Below are positions 1 to 8,312 of a stretch of 64,000 bases of DNA, in pieces. The notes beneath the pieces are model-generated. The model was not told the origin of the DNA, did not search any database, and was given only the letters and a program-made list of their open reading frames with translations. The first letter of the stretch is position 1; each line of letters begins with the position of its first letter. The DNA comes from Halopseudomonas xinjiangensis (GTDB lineage Bacteria; Pseudomonadota; Gammaproteobacteria; Pseudomonadales; Pseudomonadaceae), in assembly GCF_900104945.1 (NCBI RefSeq), contig NZ_LT629736.1, positions 2,879,001-2,943,000 on the forward strand. Direction: 5' to 3'. Made by a program: the position numbers and the translations under genes.

Positions 1-85
1 GAACAAGCAGCGTCCAGCGGTCGCCCACCACTGACAAGGTGCGCGACATGGAACAGGGCTGCTTATCGAGATCTTCCCAACGCAT
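1..85 (-). CDS. HxlR-family transcriptional regulator, 5' end only
   Basis: The first 28 codons of a gene run off the left edge of the window. Reading leftward from ATG at 85, the protein begins MRWEDLDKQPCSMSRTLSVV and continues with GDRWTLLV. A cysteine near residue 11 followed by a GDRWTLL helix is the N-terminal signature of HxlR-type winged-helix regulators, whose Cys often senses electrophiles or oxidants. A GGGAG ribosome site lies about 7 bases before the ATG. The gene is divergent from the SDR gene at 195, and two operator-like repeats lie between them, which suggests autoregulation and control of the SDR/isomerase pair. Family assignment rests on this short stretch only. Confidence 0.75.
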   Translation of the reverse strand, partial: MRWEDLDKQPCSMSRTLSVVGDRWTLLV

Positions 86-127
86 GAAGGACTCCCAGGG
101 ACACGAATCTGTCCATCTTACTTGACA

Positions 128-173
128 GGTTCCAAAAAGAAACCGACTATCATATAAGTTCCAAAAAAGAACC
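128..173. promoter_or_regulatory. Tandem operator-like repeats in the HxlR/SDR divergent promoter
   Basis: Two 17-base elements, GGTTCCAAAAAGAAACC (128-144) and AGTTCCAAAAAAGAACC (157-173), agree at 14 of 17 positions and are 29 bases apart. Each is an imperfect inverted repeat of GGTTC around an A-tract. A TTGACA -35-like hexamer at 122-127 directly abuts the first element, and AT-rich DNA (145-157) between them could hold the -10. The arrangement suits a repressor dimer binding twice across the promoter. That the HxlR protein is the ligand is inference. Confidence 0.6.
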
Positions 174-194
174 TATAGAACAAAGGAGCAGATC

Positions 195-923
195 ATGTCC
201 TCTAAGCCCGTAGCCTTGATAATCGGCGCCGGCGACGCGACCGGCGGCGCTATAGCCCGCCGCTTCGCCCGCGAGGGTTTCATCGTTTGCGTCACTCGGC
301 GTCATCTGGACCCGCTTCAACCGCTGGTCGAGCAGATTCACTCAGTGGGCGGCGTTGCCCACCCCTTCGCCTGCGATGCGCGCAGCGAAGAGCAGACGGT
401 CGAGCTGTTCACGCGGATCGAACGGGACATAGGCCCGATCGAGGTGTTGGTCTTCAACATCGGCGCCAACGTGCGCTTCTCGATCACCGAGACCACCGAG
501 CGCGTGTACCGGAAAGTTTGGGAAATGGCCGCCCTGGCGGGCTTTCTGGCCGGACGCGAAGCAGCCAGAGTGATGCTCGAGCGTGGGCGCGGAACCATCA
601 TCTTCACCGGAGCGACGGCGTCGCTGCGCGGCGGCAAGGGGTTCGCGGCCTTTGCCAGCGCCAAGTTCGCGCTGCGCGCGTTGGCGCAGAGCATGGCGCG
701 CGAACTGGGACCGGAGGGCATTCACGTCGCCCACCCGATCATCGACGGAGCCATCGACACTGCCTTCATTCGCGACAATTTCCCCGAGCGCTACGCATTG
801 AAAGAACAGGACGGCATTCTCGATCCCGAGCATATTGCCGAACAGTACTGGCAGCTGCATTGCCAGCCCCGATCCGCCTGGACGCACGAACTCGACCTGC
901 GCCCCTGGCTGGAAACGTTCTGA
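195..923 (+). CDS. SDR-family NAD(P)-dependent oxidoreductase with Phe in the YxxxK position
   Basis: A 242-residue single-domain short-chain dehydrogenase/reductase. The dinucleotide-binding turn GAGDATGG is at residues 11-18 and an NIGA segment occupies the position of the usual NAG motif. The catalytic region reads FASAK at residues 153-157, so the Tyr of YxxxK is Phe while the Lys is kept. The reaction is therefore uncertain: the protein may use another acid/base, or be a binding or inactive member. An AAAGGAG ribosome site sits 6 bases before ATG 195. The next gene starts 22 bases downstream, so the two are probably co-transcribed under the divergent HxlR regulator. The substrate is not evident. 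Confidence 0.85.
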   Translation: MSSKPVALIIGAGDATGGAIARRFAREGFIVCVTRRHLDPLQPLVEQIHSVGGVAHPFACDARSEEQTVELFTRIERDIGPIEVLVFNIGANVRFSITETTERVYRKVWEMAALAGFLAGREAARVMLERGRGTIIFTGATASLRGGKGFAAFASAKFALRALAQSMARELGPEGIHVAHPIIDGAIDTAFIRDNFPERYALKEQDGILDPEHIAEQYWQLHCQPRSAWTHELDLRPWLETF

Positions 924-945
924 ACGACGACAGGAGCAGCAAAGC

Positions 946-1530
946 ATGAGCAAGCAGATCGAGTTTTTCTTCGACGTGGGCAGCCCCGCCAGCTACCTGG
1001 CCTGGACCCAGCTACCTGCACTGGCCGAGCGGCACGGCGCCGAGATAGTGTGGAAACCGATGCTGTTGGGCGGCGTCTTCCAGGCCACCGGCAACAGCTC
1101 GCCGGCTACCGTCGAGGCCAAGGGCCGCTACAGCCGGATCGACATGCAGCGTTTCGCCCGACACTACCGCGTGACGCTCAATCACAATCCGCATTTTCCG
1201 ATCAACACCTTGATGCTGATGCGCGGCGCAGTGGGTTATCTGGACACGCCGCGTTTCCATGAGTACCTGGCCGCCATATTCAAGGCGATGTGGGTCGAGC
1301 AGCGCGACATGCACCAACCTCAGGTGATCGGCGAGGTCTTGACGGCGGCCGGATTCGATCCGCAGGAGGTCCTGGCCCGGTGCAGCGACCCCGCGATAAA
1401 GGATCGCTTGAAGGCTCTGACTACCGAGGCGGTGGAACGCGGGGTGTTCGGGGCACCGACCTTTTTTGTCGGAGAAGAGATGTTCTTCGGACAGGACCGG
1501 CTGGAGTGGGTGGAGCGGGCTCTGGCGTAG
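946..1530 (+). CDS. 2-hydroxychromene-2-carboxylate isomerase-like protein (DsbA/GST-kappa fold)
   Basis: A 194-residue protein opening with FFFDVGSPASYLA, the signature of the HCCA isomerase/GST-kappa branch of the thioredoxin fold; Ser13 takes the position of the redox Cys. Later segments include NPHFPINT, a helical insert, and the cis-Pro loop GAPTFFVG followed by EMFFGQDRL. Family members isomerise 2-hydroxychromene-2-carboxylate in naphthalene breakdown with glutathione, but many homologues act elsewhere, and no aromatic-degradation genes are present here. ATG 946 is chosen because CAGGAG lies 9 bases upstream (931-936) and it follows the SDR stop closely; a longer in-frame extension runs back into the SDR gene. 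Likely partner of the SDR in a small detoxification or catabolic operon. Confidence 0.85.
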   Translation: MSKQIEFFFDVGSPASYLAWTQLPALAERHGAEIVWKPMLLGGVFQATGNSSPATVEAKGRYSRIDMQRFARHYRVTLNHNPHFPINTLMLMRGAVGYLDTPRFHEYLAAIFKAMWVEQRDMHQPQVIGEVLTAAGFDPQEVLARCSDPAIKDRLKALTTEAVERGVFGAPTFFVGEEMFFGQDRLEWVERALA

Positions 1531-1544
1531 CTCGCGCCAGCGAT

Positions 1545-1982
1545 TCAGACCTCCAGGAGGAAGGTGACCGGCCCATCATTGACCAGGTGCACCTGCATAT
1601 CCGCACCGAAGCGTCCGCTGGCGACGTGCGGGTGCACCTGACGAGCCTGATCCAGAAGGTAGTCGAACAGCTGCTCGGCCTGCTGCGGTGGCGCAGCCGT
1701 AGAGAAGCCCGGACGCAGACCTTTGCGCGTGTCCGCCGCCAGGGTGAACTGAGAAACCAGCAACAAACCACCCGCGACATCCTGCAGCGACGCGTTCATG
1801 CGTCCTTCGGTATCGTTGAACACACGGTACTTCAGCAACCGCTGCAACAGTTTGTCGGCGGCAGCTCGATCGTCTTCAGGCTCTACGCCAACCAGCACCA
1901 GCAGTCCCTGATCGATCGAACCGACGACCTCACCCCGGACCTCGACTCGCGCCTGGGTAACGCGCTGGAGCAACGCCTTCAT
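1545..1982 (-). CDS. dtd: D-aminoacyl-tRNA deacylase
   Basis: A 145-residue cytosolic protein of the usual Dtd length, starting [15 protein letters not shown]. It has both active-site signatures of the family: SQFT at residues 77-80 and the Gly-cisPro motif in NDGPVT (G137-P138) close to the C terminus. The enzyme hydrolyses D-amino acids (and mischarged Gly) from tRNA as a chiral proofreading step. Its ATG lies 1 base beyond the stop of pip, so the two genes form a tight operon and are probably translationally coupled. Confidence 0.96.
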   Translation of the reverse strand: MKALLQRVTQARVEVRGEVVGSIDQGLLVLVGVEPEDDRAAADKLLQRLLKYRVFNDTEGRMNASLQDVAGGLLLVSQFTLAADTRKGLRPGFSTAAPPQQAEQLFDYLLDQARQVHPHVASGRFGADMQVHLVNDGPVTFLLEV

Positions 1983-1983
1983 C

Positions 1984-2955
1984 TCACTCGGCCTGCGGAG
2001 CCAGGTCGAGCAGCTGGCGCGCCATCGCCTGCGTCGCGCGAACCAGTGCGTCGGCTATGCCCGGCTCGGAAGCGGCGTGCCCGGCGTCACGGATGATCTG
2101 CAGCTCGCTGCCCGGCCAACGCTGGTGCAGCGCAAAGGCGTTGTCGAGCGGACAGACCATATCGTAACGCCCGTGCACAAGGATCCCTGGCAGGTGCTCG
2201 ATCTTCTGCATGTTTTCCAGCAGCTCATCCGGGTTGAGGAACGCCTTGTTGATGAAGTAATGACATTCGATGCGCGCAATCGAATAGGCTCGACGGGCGT
2301 CGCTGAAACGCTCGACGACCTGGGCACTGGGGCGCAGGGTGGCGCAGCGGCCTTCCCAGATCGACCAGCTTCTCGCTGCATGCATGCGACAGATCTCGTC
2401 GTCGCCCGTCAGCCGCTTGTAATAGGCAGCGACCATGTCGCCGCGTTCCTGCTCGGGTATCAGCGATAGGTAGTCTTCCCAGTAATCCGGAAAAATATGG
2501 CTGGCGCCTTCCTGATAAAACCAGCGGATGTCCTGATCGCGACACAGGAAGATCCCGCGTAGGATCAACCCGAGCACCCTGTCCGGGTGGGCCTGGGCGT
2601 AGGCCAGCGCCAGCGTCGAACCCCAGGAGCCGCCGAACAGCACCCATTTCTCCACCCCGAGATGCTCGCGCAACGCCTCGAGATCCTCGATCAGATGCGC
2701 CGTGGTGTTGTTCTCCAGCGAAGCATGCGGGGTGGAACGACCTGAGCCACGCTGATCGAAGGTGATGATGCGGTAGATCGATGGATCGAAAAACCGCCGG
2801 CTCAGTGCGTCGCACCCGGCCCCAGGCCCTCCGTGGATGAACACAACGGGCAAGCCGTCCCGCTGTCCGCTTTCATCGGCATAGAGTACGTGTGGGGGCT
2901 CAACGGGGAGTTCATGACGAGCGAAGGGTTTGATCTCCGGGTACAACAGCTGCAT
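1984..2955 (-). CDS. pip: Proline iminopeptidase (alpha/beta hydrolase, S33)
   Basis: A 323-residue cytosolic alpha/beta hydrolase that removes N-terminal proline from peptides. The oxyanion motif HGGPG is at residues 41-45, the nucleophile elbow GGSWGS has Ser110, and Asp265 ([10 protein letters not shown]) and His293 (DAGHAASE) complete the triad. Length and the start [11 protein letters not shown] match the prolyl aminopeptidase family. AGGAGC is 6 bases before the ATG. It is the first gene of a pip-dtd operon. Confidence 0.95.
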   Translation of the reverse strand: MQLLYPEIKPFARHELPVEPPHVLYADESGQRDGLPVVFIHGGPGAGCDALSRRFFDPSIYRIITFDQRGSGRSTPHASLENNTTAHLIEDLEALREHLGVEKWVLFGGSWGSTLALAYAQAHPDRVLGLILRGIFLCRDQDIRWFYQEGASHIFPDYWEDYLSLIPEQERGDMVAAYYKRLTGDDEICRMHAARSWSIWEGRCATLRPSAQVVERFSDARRAYSIARIECHYFINKAFLNPDELLENMQKIEHLPGILVHGRYDMVCPLDNAFALHQRWPGSELQIIRDAGHAASEPGIADALVRATQAMARQLLDLAPQAE

Positions 2956-3069
2956 GGTCTGCTCCTGGGCTGGCGGCCCTAGAGGGTGGCCGCCGATGTA
3001 CGCGTATGACCGTTCACATTACTGCCCGTAGCGATGCCTGTCACGCGCGGTAGTGCTGAAGAAAGGCGA

Positions 3070-3651
3070 TCAGGCGGCACCGAAGGGTGCCACGCCGATA
3101 ATCATTTCGTGAAGCCACAGTGCAAAGGCCACCCAGGCAACCACGCCGATCACCAATACGGCCACGTCGCGGCTGGCACGTCCGCTGCGCGTCATGCCAG
3201 CGAGACGATCGCGACGACGCAGAACGATGAACAGCGCTACCGCCCAGGCCAGGAAACTACCGAACAACAGCAGGTCGGCCAGGGTGCCGTTGGCGATAAG
3301 GTGCGCTATCGCCCAGAACTTCACTCCAAGCAGCATCGGGTGCCCTACCCGGGCCTTGATATGCGAGCCAGGTACGTAGGCCGCAACCAGCAGGACGAAA
3401 GCCGGTAGCGTCAGCAATGCGGCCAGATGGCGAGTCCAGACCGGCGGTACCCACAGCCAGGTCGGAGCCAGCCGCGCCTGGCCGTAACCGTAGACGATCA
3501 ATACCAGGCCCAGCACCGCTACCACCGTGTACAAGCCCTTCCAGGCCAGCGGCCCGAGCCGCACGATCATCTGCCCGCGCCAGCGTGGTACGAACAGACC
3601 AACTGAGTGGATACCGAGAAACATCACCAGCCCTGCGATCAATGCAAGCAT
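3070..3651 (-). CDS. NnrU-family integral membrane protein
   Basis: A 193-residue protein made almost entirely of hydrophobic helices (about five or six), opening MLALIAGLVMFLGIHSVGLF and containing GHPMLLGVKFWAIAHLIANG, characteristic of the NnrU family. NnrU was named from a denitrification locus and an isoprenoid/heme-modifying role has been suggested for relatives, but no denitrification genes are nearby, so the function here is open. An ACAGGAAC ribosome site precedes the ATG. It stands alone between pip and a lipoprotein gene, all on the minus strand. Confidence 0.85.
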   Translation of the reverse strand: MLALIAGLVMFLGIHSVGLFVPRWRGQMIVRLGPLAWKGLYTVVAVLGLVLIVYGYGQARLAPTWLWVPPVWTRHLAALLTLPAFVLLVAAYVPGSHIKARVGHPMLLGVKFWAIAHLIANGTLADLLLFGSFLAWAVALFIVLRRRDRLAGMTRSGRASRDVAVLVIGVVAWVAFALWLHEMIIGVAPFGAA

Positions 3652-3672
3652 GTTCCTGTCCTTGTTGGCACA

Positions 3673-5013
3673 TCACGGCGCCGCGGTAAGCGCGGTCGCC
3701 TGTTCCCTCGCGCGAATGCTGCGATTATCGTCGCCCTGCAACAGCAATTCACCGTCCCTGTCGAGATCGAACCAGCCGATCCCTTCAAGACTCCTCAGAA
3801 AGCGTCGCTCCTGCTCGAGTATCTCCGGCGCGCATGCCTTCATCGTCGTCAGCGCCTGCGAGAAGGTCAAGCCCTCTTCTCCAAGCTGATACTCGCCGGT
3901 GAAGTTATTGCAGGAACCTACACCGACAAGCCGGTTGTCGCTACGAAACTCCAGGGTGATTGCGGTCTGTTCCAGTATCGGCTCGCCATCGATGTGTTCC
4001 ACCTGCCAGACCGCACCTTGCAGCAGCCTAAGCGGATCTCCGCCGCAGCCCTGCATACGTCGGTCGCCTTCCTGAAGTTCGACACGGTGGGGGTAAACCA
4101 GTCCGCTGGCGGGGTCTCGACAGGGTTCCTTGCGGGCTTCGATCACCAGCGAACCATCGTCGCTGCGCGCCGTGCGGTGACTGTTGTCGGTGCCGCTGAT
4201 GCGGTACGGCACGGGCTCGACGCCTGCTTCGGGCTCGCCGACATGCAGGCCTTGCTGATTAATCTCCAGGTGCCAGGCGGGATCGTGACCGAAGGCTCGA
4301 AACGGCAGAGCCAGCCCGCCCGGCGCCACGCAAAGCGGGTAAGCCTGGCCATGCAGGGTCAATCTGGCCGCATCGCCCTCGGTCCAGAATGTGGTGCTCG
4401 GCTCGCCCTCGGCCTGGTACCGAGCGCCGGAAGCGCTCGGTACCGGCAGCATCACGTGGCGCTCGCCGAACGCTTCAAGCAGGAGATCATCTCCTGCGTA
4501 TCCGGCACTTATCTGCAGGCGGCCACATTCCAGAATGCTGCTGAAGGCGGCTCCGCGCCGGGGCAACAGCAGCATCTCGCCCACATCCAGCTCATCGACC
4601 CGGTGGTTGATAGCCAGTGGCTCGGATAACCATGCCGGTTTGCCGCGTTCGAATATGGTGGCTCGCAATATATAGGCATTGGCGCGGCGCAAGGCCTCGG
4701 GAGGTACTTCGAGTTTGAACCCGACCGGCACCTGTCGATCGATCAGATCGATGCGCTGGCTGGCCAGAGTGCCGCTGTCATCGTTGTCCTGTGCAGCGGC
4801 GTCACGCAGCTCGATGAGCGCGTGGCTCTCGGGCGGGAGCGCGATGCGGGCGCGGTAACTCAGACTGCCAGTGATACTTCGCAGCAGCGGCTCGTTGGCC
4901 CGTGTTCGATCTTCGGCGCGCACCGATCCGGCTGGCGGGGAATTACCCGTGTCGGAGCAGCCGGCCGTCAACGCGAGTAGCGTCAACAGCACGGCGCAGG
5001 ACAGCATTTTCAT
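3673..5013 (-). CDS. Multidomain lipoprotein (YbaY-like, MliC-like, META/HslJ domains)
   Basis: A 446-residue exported lipoprotein: signal sequence with lipobox LTAGC and modified Cys near residue 19, next residues SD. Four segments can be seen: residues about 45-155 resemble YbaY-type beta domains (ITGSLSYRARIALP, then PAWLSEPLAINH); about 160-230 resemble MliC, the membrane-bound lysozyme inhibitor (FWTEGDAARLTLHGQAYPLC); about 230-330 resemble the COG3650-type domain (CRDPASGLVYPHRVEL); and about 330-435 is a META/HslJ domain (GSCNNFTGEY, then TTMKACAPEILEQE). GAGGAGA lies about 7 bases before the ATG. It probably sits in the outer or inner membrane facing the periplasm. Lysozyme inhibition is only inferred from the MliC-like part. 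Confidence 0.85.
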   Translation of the reverse strand: MKMLSCAVLLTLLALTAGCSDTGNSPPAGSVRAEDRTRANEPLLRSITGSLSYRARIALPPESHALIELRDAAAQDNDDSGTLASQRIDLIDRQVPVGFKLEVPPEALRRANAYILRATIFERGKPAWLSEPLAINHRVDELDVGEMLLLPRRGAAFSSILECGRLQISAGYAGDDLLLEAFGERHVMLPVPSASGARYQAEGEPSTTFWTEGDAARLTLHGQAYPLCVAPGGLALPFRAFGHDPAWHLEINQQGLHVGEPEAGVEPVPYRISGTDNSHRTARSDDGSLVIEARKEPCRDPASGLVYPHRVELQEGDRRMQGCGGDPLRLLQGAVWQVEHIDGEPILEQTAITLEFRSDNRLVGVGSCNNFTGEYQLGEEGLTFSQALTTMKACAPEILEQERRFLRSLEGIGWFDLDRDGELLLQGDDNRSIRAREQATALTAAP

Positions 5014-5088
5014 TATTGTTCTCCTCGGTCGTTTCCCTCAGACCGGCGCTACCATCACCCGTTCACCGCACCAAAGCGCTGGCGATGC

Positions 5089-5646
5089 TCAGAAGCTCGA
5101 ACCAGGTTGTTCGAGAAATGCCTGTTCTTCGGGGCTGGACGCTCGGCCCAATACTGCGTTGCGGTGCGGATATCGACCGAAACGCAAGATAATGTCGCGG
5201 TGCCGTTTCTCGAAGCGCAGGTTCTCTTCCAGTCCCGGCACGTCGAACAGCTTCATGGCCAGCTGATGTACCGCCAGCGATTCACTGTGCATATACGGCA
5301 TATAGAAAAACACTCGGCGCTGGGGTGGCAGCTGCTGGTCGGCGCCGGCGCCGATCGCTTCCTGCGCCAGCACCAGTGCCATACCATCCTGGGCGAAGGC
5401 CTGCGGCCGATCACGCCAGATGTTGCGCGAGAATTGGTCGAGGACGATGATTTCGGCCAGCCGCCCCTCCGGACTACGCCGCCAGTACAACAGCTCGCCC
5501 TGCACAGCCTGCTCATGCAGCATGCCGAAGCGTTCGCGGATGCTGGCGTCCAGATCGACATCCTTCTGCCACCACATGCGCGGTTCGATCTCTTCGAACC
5601 AGAACGAAAGCACCGCCTGACAGGCGTCCGAAGTCGGCTCGGTCAT
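5089..5646 (-). CDS. DUF924 family protein
   Basis: A 185-residue soluble, mostly helical protein with the conserved DUF924 segments: LSFWFEE near the start, LDQFSRNIWRDRP around residue 70, YMPYMHSES around residue 115, and FGRYPHRNAVLGR near 160. The fold is TPR-like in solved relatives; the biochemical role is unknown. A purine-rich AAGGGGG run precedes the ATG. It lies between the multidomain lipoprotein and an acyltransferase gene with short gaps but no overlap. Confidence 0.9.
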   Translation of the reverse strand: MTEPTSDACQAVLSFWFEEIEPRMWWQKDVDLDASIRERFGMLHEQAVQGELLYWRRSPEGRLAEIIVLDQFSRNIWRDRPQAFAQDGMALVLAQEAIGAGADQQLPPQRRVFFYMPYMHSESLAVHQLAMKLFDVPGLEENLRFEKRHRDIILRFGRYPHRNAVLGRASSPEEQAFLEQPGSSF

Positions 5647-5701
5647 ACCACCCCCTTATGTTGCTCGCGTCGGCATGCGGCCAGTCCGGGCGCCTAGCGA
5701 C

Positions 5702-7669
5702 TCAGTCGCGCAATACCTGCAGCTCCTTTTCCAGCATACGGCCGAACTTGCGCTCGCCCGCCGGGCTCCAGTGATCGCCGTCGTGGAAGTAGATATTCTT
5801 GCAGTCGATCAGGTTGTCCCCATCGGTAACGTCGATCAGCTCCACCGTCGATACGTATTCGATGCGACCCCGACGCGATACAGCCCGATCGATATGTCGG
5901 TCGAGGTTTTCGAAGGACTGCAACAGATTTTCTCGTACCTCCGGCGGCGACGCGCAGCCATTGACCACGTATTCCCGCGGCATGATATGCGGCTCGACTC
6001 GCGGGCCAAGCCAGACGACGTTCGCTACTTCACTGAGCGAATCCAGGTAATCGAGTGTCTTTTCGACGTCCTCGCTGTTGGGCTTGAACACCGTATGGGC
6101 GTCTTCACTGATCCGCGCGCGGGTCATCTCGCGGCCGCGGGGCGTTTCCAGCAGATAGAACCCTGCCTGGTTGTAGATCACGTTGTCGAATATGTGAGGT
6201 CGCTCGATAGCGAAGCGATAAAAGCTATCGTAGGCGCACCACTGCGAGTCGGCGCCCGCCCGGCAGCCTTTCTGGTTGAGACTGAACAGGAACCGCCGGT
6301 CGTCCTCTTGCGCGAGGGCGTGATAAACGTTTTCGCCATGTGAATCGCCTATGACTACCAACCCTGAACCAAATGCTGCGTGACAATTCTGCAGGCGCTG
6401 CCTGGTTGCCGGGTCCAGCCGGTCGGCTTCAAAGACGCAATAGCCCTTCTCCAGCTCCGGCGTCCGTTCGGACTCTTCGATCATCGCCAAGGCTCGCTCC
6501 TGCTCCGACTCCAGTCGCGCCTCATACTGCAATACCCGGTGGTTCTGGAAGGCTGCGGCGAGCGCGAATACGAACAGAAAGGTCGAGAGCGTGGCGGCGG
6601 TCGAGAAGAGTGCGTGTCGCTCAATATTACGGCGCTGACGAAACGGGTTCTCGATGAAGCGCCAGGATAGATAGGCGAGCACGAACGTCAGGCCTACCAT
6701 GCCGAGCACCAACGGCAGCGTCAGGCTGCGCATGGTGTAGATGCGGGTGAATGCGAAGAGTGGCTGGTGGATGAGGTAGGCGCTGTAGCTGACCGTCCCG
6801 ATGAACACCAGTGGCCGCAACGATAGTACCCTGCCGACCAGCGTCTCACGAGTGGCGTAGGCGATGATCAGCATGGTGCCCGCTACCGGGACCAGCGCGT
6901 AGACACCCGGAAACGGCGTGCCGGCGTGAAACAGGAACACTGCCAGGCCGATGAGACCCACCCCGGCAAGCGCCGCCAGATTGCCGAACCATCGCCGATT
7001 GCTGCCGGACTCATGCATACCCAGCGCAAGCAACGAGCCGGCGAGCATTTCCCAGGCACGGGTAGGAAGCAGGAAGAAGCTCGCCGAGGCATGCGAATCC
7101 ACTAGCTCTTGTGCCAGCGCCAGGCTTGCCAGCGCCACCAATGCCAGTAACGCCAGGAGCATGCGCAGTGACAGGCGACGGAAGAGGATCAGCGCGAAGG
7201 GAAATACCAGATAGAACTGCTCCTCAACGGCCAACGACCAGGTATGCAGCAGTGGGGTGAGCTCGGCAGCGGATCCGAAGTAGTCGCTTTCCTGCCAGAA
7301 GTAGAGGTTGGAGGCGAATACCTGTACCGAGGCGACGCTGAACAGAAACTCCTTGAACTCCGACGGCAACAGCAAGAGCCAGGCGAACGGCAGACAGACC
7401 AGCGTTACGGCGGTTACCGCCGGATACAGGCGACGTATCCGCCGCTCATAAAACCGCGCCACCGTGAAGGTGCCATCCTGGATCTCGCGATAGATGATCG
7501 CAGTGATCAGGTAACCGCTGATGACGAAAAACACATCCACACCAACGAAGCCACCGCTGAACAGCTCGAAGCCGGCGTGATAAAGAATGACCGGCAGTAC
7601 TGCCAGCGCACGCAAACCGTCTACCTCAGGGCGATAGGCGATGGCCGGGTTGTGCACCGGTGGCTTCAT
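5702..7669 (-). CDS. OafA/YrhL-type acyltransferase with C-terminal SGNH domain
   Basis: A 655-residue inner-membrane protein. The N-terminal acyltransferase-3 domain (about residues 10-350) carries YRPEVDGLRALAVLPVI, the catalytic-type His of LYHAG, GGFVGVDVFFVISGYLIT and about ten membrane helices. After the segment FIENPFRQ comes a periplasmic SGNH hydrolase-like domain with VIGDSHGENVY and, near the end, DGDHWSPAG (Asp-x-x-His type). Relatives O-acetylate O-antigen, peptidoglycan or other surface glycans. No LPS or capsule genes are adjacent, so the acceptor is unknown. An AACGGAG ribosome site lies about 9 bases before the ATG. Confidence 0.93.
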   Translation of the reverse strand: MKPPVHNPAIAYRPEVDGLRALAVLPVILYHAGFELFSGGFVGVDVFFVISGYLITAIIYREIQDGTFTVARFYERRIRRLYPAVTAVTLVCLPFAWLLLLPSEFKEFLFSVASVQVFASNLYFWQESDYFGSAAELTPLLHTWSLAVEEQFYLVFPFALILFRRLSLRMLLALLALVALASLALAQELVDSHASASFFLLPTRAWEMLAGSLLALGMHESGSNRRWFGNLAALAGVGLIGLAVFLFHAGTPFPGVYALVPVAGTMLIIAYATRETLVGRVLSLRPLVFIGTVSYSAYLIHQPLFAFTRIYTMRSLTLPLVLGMVGLTFVLAYLSWRFIENPFRQRRNIERHALFSTAATLSTFLFVFALAAAFQNHRVLQYEARLESEQERALAMIEESERTPELEKGYCVFEADRLDPATRQRLQNCHAAFGSGLVVIGDSHGENVYHALAQEDDRRFLFSLNQKGCRAGADSQWCAYDSFYRFAIERPHIFDNVIYNQAGFYLLETPRGREMTRARISEDAHTVFKPNSEDVEKTLDYLDSLSEVANVVWLGPRVEPHIMPREYVVNGCASPPEVRENLLQSFENLDRHIDRAVSRRGRIEYVSTVELIDVTDGDNLIDCKNIYFHDGDHWSPAGERKFGRMLEKELQVLRD

Positions 7670-7893
7670 TCAAGCGCGCTCCGTTATGCCCGTACGGGCG
7701 TCCGCGCAATGGCTCGCCGAACAGTGTGATTCACTTGGAAGTGGCTGCAGAGGGCAGCTCGCCCGGAGAGATTGCGGTCCGGCCCCTTGCCGAACCCTTG
7801 ATTGGTCCCGATGGTGTAAAGATGGTTCCGTGCACGCACAGCGATGACATCGCCCGCCTCGTGCTGAAACGGGCAATGCAGAGCCGCCGGTGC

Positions 7894-8148
7894 TCAGTGC
7901 TTCTTCTTGCTTGTCACTGCGCCGTAGATCACCAGAAGAATGATCGCGCCAACCACCGCCCCGATGAATCCGGCCCCTTCGCCCGCCTCATAGAGACCGA
8001 GTGCCTGGCCACCGTAGGTTGCCAGCAACGAACCACCGATACCCAGCAGAATGGTCATGATCCAGCCCATGCTGTCATTGCCGGGCTTGAGGAAACGTGC
8101 AATCAACCCGACCAGCAAGCCGATTACGATGGTGCCAATAATACCCAT
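7894..8148 (-). CDS. GlsB/YeaQ/YmgE-family small membrane protein
   Basis: An 84-residue protein with three hydrophobic helices and the glycine-rich transglycosylase-associated pattern: MGIIGTIVIGLLVGLIARFL, GWIMTILLGIGGSLLATYGG, and GAGFIGAVVGAIILLVIYG, ending SKKKH. ATG 8148 is chosen over a longer upstream extension because AGGAGA lies 7 bases before it and family members begin MGII/MGIL. These proteins are stress-inducible inner-membrane proteins of unknown mechanism. The gene faces away from the TonB receptor. Confidence 0.9.
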   Translation of the reverse strand: MGIIGTIVIGLLVGLIARFLKPGNDSMGWIMTILLGIGGSLLATYGGQALGLYEAGEGAGFIGAVVGAIILLVIYGAVTSKKKH

Positions 8149-8247
8149 ACAAGTCTTCTCCTGATCTGAACGCGAAAGCCGCGTACCTCTGTGACCGGGC
8201 GAAAGGGATGCGGTTCGCGAAAGCTGCCCGTGGAGTGGGTCGTGATT

Positions 8248-8266
8248 GATAATCCTTCTCATTAGT
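8248..8266 (+). promoter_or_regulatory. Fur-box-like operator upstream of the siderophore receptor
   Basis: GATAATCCTTCTCATTAGT matches 13 of 19 positions of the Fur consensus, including both outer GATAAT and TCATTA halves. It lies 47 bases before the GTG start of the TonB receptor, where iron-dependent repression by Fur would be expected. Confidence 0.6.
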
Positions 8267-8312
8267 ATTAGAGTCGCGCTAATTTTCTGCTCGAATGCGA
8301 AGGAGAATCGCC

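Noticed and set aside
946..1530. Naming the isomerase nahD
   Set aside because: No naphthalene-degradation genes are present and the family is broad.
3607..4629. 340-codon open frame opposite the multidomain lipoprotein
   Set aside because: The minus-strand gene has a signal peptide, lipobox and known domains; the plus frame has none.
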